From contig JAPDRN010000017.1 in the NCBI GenBank assembly GCA_030247855.1, positions 1-64,000 of the forward strand: a stretch of 64,000 nucleotides of DNA, written 5' to 3'. This document shows positions 55,301 through 64,000 of the stretch, piece after piece. The position numbers and the translations under genes are program-made. The notes under the pieces are model-generated. The model was not told where the DNA came from. It saw only the letters and a list, made by a program, of their open reading frames with translations, and made no database searches. Numbering within the stretch: position 1 is the stretch's first letter; each line of letters starts with the position of its first letter. This DNA comes from Knufia peltigerae (Eukaryota > Ascomycota > Eurotiomycetes > Chaetothyriales > Trichomeriaceae).

Positions 55301-57468
55301 GTACTCCGTACTACCTTCCCGTGTCCCCTCCCCTCCTGTACGGAGTCAAGACGAGGCGATTTTCACCACGAGGCAAAGCGAACCTGACCACCCACACCGT
55401 GGTACATACGGATATGGCAGCTCGTATTTCGAAATCGGTCAGGTGAAGCTCCGTTCCGTGCGAGAATGGAAAAAAAAATACTACCTCCGGCAAGTTTCGG
55501 TTGTACGACACAAAATGATTTGATGGGATGCAACAGCATCACCAACGACACGGACTGGAATGCCGGATTTGGTGACACAGTGGTGAGCGAGATGATACTG
55601 TCTACTCATGCTCGTGACGACCGACCCTTGGACTCTTCACTGTTTGTGGCATAGAATGCGACTTGCCAAGCTGGAGCTAACCCTTGGACTCCGGTCTCTA
55701 TAAAAAGAACAAAAGAAGCTTCCCCACCGACGGCTCGATAAGAAACGCCGCTTCCCCGACATCTACAGCAGGAGACGTCGATGATGTCGAAGGGAGGCTT
55801 GATGATGCTTTTCTCCTGTGAGTCTGACATGCGCCCTGCCAACGCATGGACTGGGGTTCTCCGCCGACCGACGTGCGGCTGAATCGACAGAAGCAGACTA
55901 TTCGGTACTCCGTTCGAGCTGGCCTGATCGTCGAAGGAAGCATCGTAGTGGCTTTCTTGGAACTGTGTGGCCTGAGATGACCAAGGTTTCCCCAGGCAAA
56001 CAAGCACAGTATGATCCGTAGGGCTGTGACCCCAGACCGTTGATGACTGCGCATTTACAGTCCACCCGGTGGCCCGCCTTGACGGACATACAATCCTCAC
56101 CGGAGTATGGTTTAACTGTATGAAGCTGCAGCCGATGCCCTCATCCACCGCCAGGCCTAAACACTTGTGCCCTGGCTTTCGGGTTATCAACATCATTGCC
56201 AGTGTGGTGCCTCAGACAGCAATGGAGCCTGACTAAGTGCATACATGTCTCATCATCGCATGCGTTCATGTACCTAGAGGAAGTCCCCGACTTGTCGGCT
56301 GGATGCATGGTGACGTTACCATCCGTCCGAAGCTCACAGAATGCATGACCGCCATATAGCAATTCTAGCTTGCTTATTGGCTCGAACATTGCGTCGTTCT
56401 CTAACGGTCCGGGAGAGTTTAAAACACAGCGCTGCAAAGGAACCTTTTTGGCAAGCATGAGAACTTCAGCTGGCACAGAAGGAGCCGGCGTCTGCAATGA
56501 TGTGGTGAGAAGCTTGGATGGAATTCATCTCATCGCAAGTCCCCCTTTAGGCGTGCACACACAAAGGTCAAGGCCACTTTAATCGCTCAGGCTTCCACAT
56601 TCGACCACGATGACCATCCTCAGTTGGACACATCCTCAGCTCGCATTCACAGACACCCGTTATCCGCACCTCCATCGCCTTTTGCAGACCCTTGCCGTTT
56701 TCCTTCAAGTCAAAGAGCAAATATTGATAGTGGCTGCATTAGCGTCTTAGTCAAACCTGTATGTATTGTTCTGTATCCTCCAAGCATGTGAATGAATGAC
56801 TTTTAACCACTTTGGGGGTGGTGCATCAATATTGGCCACTATTGATGGCTTGCAGGTGTCGCTGGTTCTGGGGAAGCTCGTGATCACCATCCCCAGCCAT
56901 CTGTAATTTTTGAACACGGACACCCGCTGGCTTCGCTCAGACCACCATGTCGTACCCTGACAGTGGCCGTTTCTTGTTGCCATGCTTTGTTTGAGGTGTG
57001 GGAGTTCACCTAGTAGTCGATCCACTTGAATGCACGAGCGCTCTCGCTTGTAGGGTCGGCAATGGGTTTTTGTCAGATTTTACTTGTTCCAACAACAGAC
57101 CAAACAAACACCACCTAAGAACAATGTATGTCGCAACTGCGTCGGTATAGTACAGTACATGTCGACCAAATTGTTGAATCGTCAACGTAAATTTCTCGTT
57201 ATCATGAAAAGCGTACCAGTTGAGCATGCATTTGGCGTTGAGGTTGCTCTTTTGTTGTTTGCCTTTGTTTATCCTGCTTCAACGCCAACCACAGATATAC
57301 AATGCATCTTTCATCGCAAGTATTATTCTTGACCAGGCTTCGCGATGGATCTCGTAGCAAAGCACGATTCCACGAACATAGAGTATACCTGAACCTTCTT
57401 CACGGTCTGGAACTCGGTCTGGACTCGATCTAATTTCTCCTTCTCACCTCTAGACGTTGTATACAAGC
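52372..57468. other. Gene-poor 5-kb block
   Basis: The left 500 bp are the purine-rich (plus strand) promoter and leader of the MFS gene. The rest has no frame with recognisable domains; the longest (196 aa, 55,606-56,196 minus) has random-looking composition. It holds a CA dinucleotide run at 53,505-53,519 and four TACGGAGTA copies (53,488; 53,591; 54,678; 55,302) plus several one-base variants. A B-box-like sequence near 54,990-55,003 was considered as a tRNA relic and rejected. Confidence 0.5.
53505..53519. repeat. (CA)n microsatellite
   Basis: A short CA dinucleotide run a few bases downstream of a TACTCCGTA copy. Confidence 0.65.
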
Positions 57469-58035
57469 TCAAGGTTTCGTTATGACATTTCCTTGTGCAT
57501 CTCTGTCTTTGTTCGCTCTCCACACTCCTTCTTCGACTTCGCCGGTATCTGCAAACCATTCTCGTTTCCATATTTCGGCCCTGGCCTTTACTCTTTCCAG
57601 GATTTCCTCGGCCCCTCGCCAACCACTTGCTCGATGTCCACTGCTGACCGAGACTGCGATACTCTCCTCTTCGATCTTGACCTCGCCTAACCTGTGCACG
57701 ATGGCGATCTTCTCCAGGCCGTGCTTCTTCTGCACATCTTCCGCAATGGCGAAGAGACTCTTGATGGCGAGGGAAGGGTAGGCCGAGTAGGACAAGCGTG
57801 ACACCGGCCGGGAGTCGAAGTTGTTGCGAGTCGTGCCGAGGAAGAGGACGTTGGCGCCGGCGGTCGGAGAACGAGTGAAGCGCAGGCAGGCCTGTGAGTC
57901 TATAGGATCGTACACGAGGCAGATGTAGATTGAATCCGAAGATTTGGTCTGGGGAAAGTTGGCAGGATCGAGGACCGAGGAAGAAGCATTTGAATGTGTG
58001 ATGGATGCCGCACCGGCCTCTGCTGTGGTAGACAT
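57469..58035 (-). CDS. cnxH: Molybdopterin synthase large (catalytic) subunit
   Basis: Single-exon protein of 188 aa from the ATG at 58035 (MSTTAEAGAAS); an in-frame frame opening 42 nt upstream is less likely. It belongs to the MoaE/MOCS2B family, which with the small subunit inserts two sulfurs into cyclic pyranopterin to form molybdopterin, needed for nitrate reductase and other Mo enzymes. Conserved blocks are NVLFLGTTRNNFDSRPV, LSYSAYPSLA, IAIVHRLGEVKIEEESI, VSSGHRASGW and WKREWF. The N-terminal 35 residues are a variable extension. The symbol cnxH is that of the Aspergillus orthologue. Confidence 0.92.
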   Translation of the reverse strand: MSTTAEAGAASITHSNASSSVLDPANFPQTKSSDSIYICLVYDPIDSQACLRFTRSPTAGANVLFLGTTRNNFDSRPVSRLSYSAYPSLAIKSLFAIAEDVQKKHGLEKIAIVHRLGEVKIEEESIAVSVSSGHRASGWRGAEEILERVKARAEIWKREWFADTGEVEEGVWRANKDRDAQGNVITKP

Positions 58036-59060
58036 TTTCGAGGCGTGTCGAGCGACGCTCTGGCAACTATCTTGCACCAGAACTCATACCGTGGACCGGA
58101 TGTTGATGCATCACCCTCTTGTCTGAAGACAAGACTCGGTTTCAGCACACTTGAAATTTTTGCCGGTCAAACGTTCTGGCACATCGCTCAGAGGCAATAT
58201 CGCTCGTACGAGCTATCGCAAAGGCGCCATACTCCGTACTCGCCCCTCGTACGTCATTTTTCATAGACTCCCACAAAACCCACGCTCAGAAGCCATTATC
58301 AAAACATTGTGTCCATACGAGTACGCGTATCAGTTTGGCGTCGCAAATATCTCTGACAAGCATAAAACACATGTTGTCGATGATGCTAGTTCTCCTCGCA
58401 ACAGTCTTTGTTTCTTGTAGGGCCTTTGGCAAAGTAATGGGGTTCTAGTTCGCTACCCAGGCCTTCCATATCCACTGTTGTCCACCGGCTGGTAGGAATA
58501 AATCCAAATTCGCACAAAATCATGTCTTCCTCGCCGTTTCAATGGAGCCACGTTCGTGCTCACCGCCTCACTTTTCCTTCGACGTCTTTCCACTCACCCC
58601 GGGCATGACGCAGTAATTGTGTGCTTAATGTTTCCCCTGCATGCCCATCGCTCTTCTTCGGGCAAGAGACCTTCCCTTCTCAGGTTTTCGTCAGCCAGCG
58701 CTGGAATTGAAGTGGCTGGGAAGCATTCGCATTGGCTGCTGTCCATATGCAAGATGAGAGACGGCGTGATCTTGGAAATGCCAGGGCCGAGATTGAGGCT
58801 CAAGGCGCAAAAGATGATCCTTTCAATTGGTACTCCATATATTTCCACACATCTTGTTTGCCATCATCCGACATATTTTATATTACATATAGGTGAGAAG
58901 TGGAGTTTTACATCGCAAAGTGCACCGTCGCAATGCTTATGTATGTACAGTAAATCCAATGCAAACGGTGGCCTCTCTTTCCAACTTTCCTCATGACGAC
59001 GTCCACAAGTCTGTGCTAGATGAGACATCAGTAGCCGTCAATAGAAGTGGTGTGGTGGAT
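58036..59060. other. Intergenic region, MOCS2B start to SCO1 3' end
   Basis: About 1 kb with no credible gene. The left part is the molybdopterin synthase promoter and has a TACTCCGTA copy at 58,230-58,238. Confidence 0.45.
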
Positions 59061-60100
59061 TTATTTCGCCGCAGTCGTCGAGTCCTTGGTTTTGGCGGTA
59101 AGATAAGGTAGAGGCGTCGTATCAAGCGGCTTGCCCTCCCTTTGCCAGTCTCTCACATGTTGCAGAAGAATCGCAGCAGCACTCTCTGCCGTGTCTTGTC
59201 TTCCAATGCACTCCACAAAGTCGCCTTCCGGATCCATCACGTAAAAGTATATGCTGTGGTCAACCAGATAGTCTTCCTCACCGGGTTCCAAGTTCGGTGG
59301 TGTCGAGAAGTACACTCTGTACTGCTTACACACATCCTTTGTTTGTTGCCATGTTCCGCACAACCCCTCTATCGAAGGATGAAACTCGGCAAGGTATTTG
59401 CGGAGGACCTCAGGAGTGTCTCTGTTGGGATCACAGGAGATGAAGATTGATCTCATGACGTTCGGTGCCTTTTCCTGTATGATATCGATGGCCTCCCCCA
59501 ACTTGTCGAGTTCATCTGGGCAGATGTCCGGGCAATGGCTGAATCCAAAGTATATCTTTCATCGTCAGCGCAATCCCTCGTGTGTTCTGAGTAATGAGCA
59601 TACCATCGAATATTTCCCCAATAGATCTTTCTCGGTGAATTCATTGCCGTCCAGGTCTTTCAGCGTAAACGGTCCCCCGACTTTGGGTTTGCCGTAGCCT
59701 TTGCTCATCTCCGTGAGTCGTTTTCGCTCGAGTCTGGCTTTCTCGTATTGAAAGTAGAACACCATCGCCGCACCGACGCCGACGAAGAGGGCCGCTGATC
59801 TGAATGAGAATGGCTACGTCGAAAGTTAGAGAGAACGGAATGTCACATACCGCGAACGATCATACGTACACCTGTGCGATGGTACATCTTATCCCCGGCA
59901 CCGAATCTTGCGCCCGATGATGAAAAATGCCGTAATTGCATGCATTGCGATGATAGAGGCTGCCGCCGAAATGACTGCGATTTTGGTGGTCTGATGGACG
60001 AGGTTGTCGCATAGGTCTGCGATGCCTTCGAGATCGTCCTCTCTGGCTGGGTAATAAGGCGCCGTGCGGCTTGCTGGAGACGAGACATCTGTACAGGCAT
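59061..60100 (-). CDS. SCO1: Mitochondrial copper chaperone Sco1
   Basis: Three exons are read: 59870-60100, 59604-59813 and 59061-59555, all in phase 0, giving 311 aa. Sco1 is anchored in the inner mitochondrial membrane and delivers copper to the CuA site of cytochrome c oxidase subunit 2. Residues 1-70 are basic and Ser-rich, a mitochondrial presequence. The fungal GPFSFRSAALFVG block follows, running into the single membrane helix (about 80-98), then FQYEKARLERKR. The thioredoxin-like domain carries the copper ligands C155 and C159 (HCPDICPDE) and the distal His in YLVDHSIYF (H247). Introns are 56 and 48 nt. The first splice choice is fixed by restoring GPFS. Confidence 0.94.
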
Positions 60101-60405
60101 CTTGTCGGTCTCGTTGCAACGGGCTTCAGCACCTGGTAATGATAGATGATAAATTTATTGGAGAGCTTGAGCATTTGTAACCAGCGTCGCTGCGGAGGCT
60201 TTTCTGCGGAGATGACATAAGACATTGGGTTACATAAGCACAAGCCCAGCACCGTTACTGTATGAATGGCAATATCTCAACTGCAATTAACATGTTCTTC
60301 TGCCTTACTCCGATGGTTCGACTATTTCATGTCGAAAGTGATGTTATGCACACCCCAGCTGACTACTGTAACTGCTCACACGACATGAAATGGGTCCAGG
60401 CTTCG
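60101..60405. other. Intergenic region, SCO1 start to monooxygenase 3' end
   Basis: About 300 bp holding the SCO1 promoter; nothing else is seen. Confidence 0.4.
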
Positions 60406-61894
60406 TTACTTTGCTGCTTGCTCCCTTGGATGGCCACCTCGTTGCATGATGGGCGAGTTTGCCATCCTGTCCCAATCATGGAGCATTTCAGTATTCTCCT
60501 TGGACAGACGAACTTCTTCACCTGCGCGATCCACCAATTCAGCCTGATATGCCTCGGCGGCTTCTTCGAAGCTGGTTTTTCCCTCCAGCGCATCTTTGTA
60601 CTTGAGAACTAGACTTCGTGCGTCGGCGATACCATGGTTCAAACCCTGGCCCCTCTGAAACGTCATCGGATGGGCTGCGTCGCCTGCAAGAAGAAATCTC
60701 CCTCTTCGGGTGTCCCAAGGTCGAGGGATCCAGTAGGACAAGTTATTGGAGTAGATCTTTGTCCCTTCAGGAATCCAAAGATTCGCCGAACGAAATGGTT
60801 CACCCATGGTCTCAGCCTTCGCTTTCAGGTTAGCTAGTGAATCGACCTCTTCCCCTTCTTTCTGGTGCCACGTTGTCTGTAGCTGGAACACCCACGTGGC
60901 TGGGTCGTTAGGATCCGGGACCTCTTGGACTTTTCACTGTGGTTAGTGATCGAAATGGAGGATAGGAAAAGGTCAGGCGACTTACTTGAGATCCACAGCC
61001 AATATCCATTTGGGTGCATGCCCATGGTCATGATAGGATGACCCTGGCGAACAAATTTGGCTTTCTCGGCATCATTGTAACAAACATGTAAGTTGACGGC
61101 GGAATAGGGAACGCTGCAGGCCTGGCCTTCCTCCCCAAAATTAGACTCCCTGACTTTCGACTTAACACCATCAGCTCCGATCAGCATGTTACCCGTTGCC
61201 TTGGTCCCATCCTGGAAAACAGCTGTTACAGTGGATTCGTCGTCATCATACGCGATATCGGTGAGCATTTTGCCGTACTTCAATTGGGAGTTCGAGATCA
61301 GCTCGGTGCTCAAGCCACAAGCCAGAAGGAAAGCTTGTTGGGTGCACTTACCTGAATGTCGATGCCTTCCGAGCACAACTTCCTGAAGCGCCGACGAGAG
61401 ACACGGTACATGCGCAGGAGTGGAATGTTCTTCATTAACTCACCCGTCTGGCCATTGTAGGTCGGCAGAACACCAGGATCTGGAGGCTCGAAGTTGGGAT
61501 CCACAGCAGCGGTGTAGATACGATCGAAGAGTTCTTTGGGAAGGCAATCAGCGAGCATGGGTAGGCCCCATTGTACCGACATTCCCCATTCTCGTGGCCG
61601 ATAGGTGGTTGCAGAAGGTTCGGATTCATAGATAGCGTAAGATATTCCTTCCTACTCCAGGTGGTAGAGTTCAGTATTCCGTGGCCTGCCTCACTTGCTA
61701 GACAGCACAAGGCATGGTCTACCTTTTTCAAGCCTTGGGCTATAAGTAGGCCGACGATGCCTATGTTGAAGACAGTGTGAGCTCTTGTTGAAGTCATGGG
61801 AAGCCGTTACGAGTGCATTTGATAGACTAGTAAAGATGACAACCATACCTGAGCCTATGATGAGAATATGGAAGGGATCCTTTTTCTCCGCCAT
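60406..61894 (-). CDS. FAD-dependent monooxygenase, aromatic hydroxylase type
   Basis: Five exons are read: 61849-61894, 61723-61760, 61352-61651, 60986-61277 and 60406-60929. Phases join to give 399 aa. This is a group A flavoprotein monooxygenase (FAD_binding_3; salicylate-hydroxylase-like), using NAD(P)H and O2. Motifs in order are the Rossmann GSGIVG (14-19), interrupted by intron 1; the DG motif LIGADGVKSKVRE; and the FAD-ribityl motif RFLLAGDAAHPM (about 303-314) followed by GQGLNHGIADA. The last acceptor (GAAAAG) is chosen because the nearer CACAG would create an immediate stop or the wrong frame. Substrate unknown. It is divergent from a methyltransferase across about 850 bp, as in secondary-metabolite clusters. 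Confidence 0.88.
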
Positions 61895-62741
61895 CGTTCA
61901 GCTGCGGCTTTGATGAGAGACGGTAAAGTGAGGGCTACGACAATGACCAGATTGCGATGATTTGTGCACAGAGGGGGCCGAAGACGATGGGAAACTCAGG
62001 TACCTAGGTAGATGAGTCCGATGCGAGGACCGAGTTGCATGACCTAGTGAGGGATTGGAGGGGGGGCCATGCAGGGGTTAGTAGACTCTAGTCTTCCGTG
62101 CATACGTGATGGGAGATTCTTGAGAGCATTTTGAAAAGACAGCGAAAAAGTAGTGACTTGTGACGGCAGAAACATGAATCTCCTTGACTCGAGACCAGGT
62201 CGATTGTTCGTGAAAAGAGTGAAATGCAGTCGGCAGTATGGTGAATTGCAACCTAACGTGCGAGGGGGGATGGCCGATCTGATACCGTCTTTGCACTGAG
62301 GCTGGTGCGCCTCATTGGATATACGTAAAGGGTTCATGACACGCCACTGGACTAGCACTGATTGATGTGTCCTTTTGGAGAATGATGAGCAAGTCGATGA
62401 AACATGCTGCAGACGAATGCAGAGCGTAGGTTGCACCTATAGAATTGAGAGGAAAGTCGGAAGTATGGAGCACGAGGACTCCATATACTACACGATCCTG
62501 TACCGTAGATTGTCAAGTGCCGGGGCGGACCATTTCGGGAGTCACCGCTACATAAACGACGATCACGGTAGAGGGTAAGTAAGCACAGGTCATGCACTGC
62601 ACCTCGTATTCCACCCCAGGTTCGCCCGCCCTTGTCCTACACGAGGGCAATGAACTCCGCCCCCGTTGTCAGCAAATATCATACCGCAAGTTCAAGACCG
62701 CTAGGCCCACCGGAGACTGAGTCCATTCTCCATGCTGGAAT
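61895..62741. promoter_or_regulatory. Divergent region, monooxygenase / methyltransferase
   Basis: About 850 bp between two divergent starts, expected to carry both promoters. A CCTAGG-containing string (AGGTACCTAGGTA) lies near 61,999-62,011. No gene is seen. Confidence 0.45.
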
Positions 62742-64000
62742 ATGGCATCTCAGGCACCGATTTCTGATGCGGCGGTCGAAGCACAAGCTGACGACAATCC
62801 GCAGCCTGGACTACCCACGGATGCGGATGGAAATCAATACATCGAGGTTGACGTAGGCCGAAGTTTCATGGACTCTTCTCAGAGGATGTTGACACACAAT
62901 TGCTGATGATTCCTTTTGCACGACAATAGGGTCCTGATGATCTGGACGCCGACTCTGCCTATGGATCCTCAATGTAGATGGAAATAAACCTCCGATTGCG
63001 GGATACGGAGATCATTGACAGAGCACAGACAGAGTGATCTCACCTCCCTGGCCTCTGATATCACTCGCGGTGTCTGGGAACACGGCCGCCGGTACCATTC
63101 ATATGGCAGATCACGTAAGTGTATTGCCTTTGTCCGGGGACGCGAAAAAACAAGTCTGAAGACATAAATCTTGCAGAGTATGCATTTCCGAACGACGAGG
63201 CCGAAGTCGAGAGGCTTGACATGCAACATGCCATGCACACCCATCTGCTGGGAGACCGACTGTTCTGGGCGCCTATCGACCCTGAAGCCGCCCGAGTATT
63301 GGACTTGGGAACTGGGAGTGGCATTTGGGCCATTGAATACGCCGACATGTTCCCTGGCTCCTCAGTCACTGGCACAGATCTGAGCGCCATTCAGCCTGAA
63401 TGGGTTCCTCCAAATTGTAGTTTCGAGATTGACGATGCCGAAGCCGAATGGACATGGGACGAGGCCACCTTTGATTATATCCACAATCGCAATTTTGTCT
63501 GTGCGATTCGAGACTGGCCGAAGCTCATTCGTCAATGTTTTCAGTATGAAATCCTTGACAGGGAGACCAGGTAGCGCGGTGAGTACACTGGCTAATGAGT
63601 GTGTCTCTCCAGATTCGTCAAACCGGGTGGCTGGGTCGAATGGCACGAGAAATATCCATTCATGCGCAGTGATGATGGGTCGCTTCTGGAGGACTCGGCT
63701 CTCTTTCACTGGGGAGTGAAGTTCTTCGATGCCAGTGAGTGACCTCGATGCTGAAGGTGTCACGTCTGTCTTGCGTGCAGTCAACAAAAGGTGCACCTTA
63801 CTGACAAGACCAACCAGGCATTCCTTTCGGCACTGACGCCACTTCGCCTCGAAACCTGAAAACTTGGATGGAAGAGGCAGGATTCGTGGATGTGAAAGAG
63901 CACATTTTGAAGCTTCCCGTGGGTTCATGGCCAAAAGACAGGCGCCTCAAACAGGTTGGCCTCCTCGAGAGCGTCAACATGACCGAGGGTATCCAGGGGT
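62742..64000 (+). CDS. LaeA-like SAM-dependent methyltransferase (partial at right edge)
   Basis: Six exons are read: 62742-62852, 62930-62973, 63029-63114, 63177-63543, 63613-63734 and 63818 to the window end. Phases agree. The visible protein is about 304 aa and continues past the edge. The order is an acidic N-terminus (DDLDADSAYGSS), GVWEHGRRYHSY, and then the methyltransferase domain with motif I LDLGTGSGIWAIEYAD (122-137), the acidic motif II GTDLSAIQPEW, and later FVKPGGWVEWHEKYPF. This layout is that of the large fungal LaeA/TAM family, which includes the secondary-metabolism regulator LaeA and many pathway methyltransferases. The donor of intron 1 (GTAGGC) and that of intron 2 (GTAGAT) are weaker than usual, so the 5' part is less certain. 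Confidence 0.85.

Noticed and set aside
55606..56196. Minus-strand frame of 196 aa in the gene-poor block
   Set aside because: Composition is random, with no domain, no signal peptide and competing frames on both strands.

Overview
The window is nuclear DNA of a filamentous ascomycete (Pezizomycotina). Short introns (about 47-130 nt) with GTAAGT/GTATGT-type donors and AG acceptors interrupt many genes. Genes lie on both strands without operons, and the proteins are typical ascomycete ones: a DHA1 major-facilitator transporter, a bZIP-like fungal-specific transcription factor, an Ascomycota-type lycopene cyclase/phytoene synthase fusion and a CarO-type rhodopsin. I cannot place it to genus. 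Exon boundaries were built by reading splice sites and checking that phases join and that family motifs are restored.

Left third (1-18,300) is mostly housekeeping: an ALE1-like MBOAT lysophospholipid acyltransferase, a small hypothetical protein, ribosomal protein eS7, an NDUFAF5-like complex I assembly factor, the SEA/GATOR2 subunit Sea4 (Mio), the rRNA-processing factor Efg1, a small Gly/Ser-rich protein with a TATA box, a leucine-rich-repeat protein and a small GPI-type wall protein. About 3.5 kb without convincing genes follows.

The centre (21,829-32,024) is a compact carotenoid/retinal/rhodopsin cluster: carO-like opsin, carB-like phytoene desaturase and carRA-like lycopene cyclase/phytoene synthase, all on the minus strand, with a carX-like carotenoid cleavage oxygenase diverging from carRA on the plus strand. 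Together they can in principle convert geranylgeranyl diphosphate to phytoene, desaturate and cyclise it, cleave the product to retinal, and load the retinal onto an opsin that keeps every key residue of an outward proton pump. A secreted multicopper oxidase follows downstream of carX.

Right half: a small hypothetical protein, a Gfo/Idh/MocA oxidoreductase divergent from a transcription factor, a PMC1-type Ca2+-ATPase, and a DHA1 transporter with collagen-like Gly-Pro tracts. Next comes a gene-poor block of about 5 kb, then molybdopterin synthase large subunit, the mitochondrial copper chaperone Sco1, and an FAD monooxygenase divergent from a LaeA-like methyltransferase that runs off the right edge. 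A 9-mer, TACGGAGTA (either strand), recurs about 15 times, always outside the coding exons assigned here; this is far above chance and is the clearest unexplained non-coding signal.
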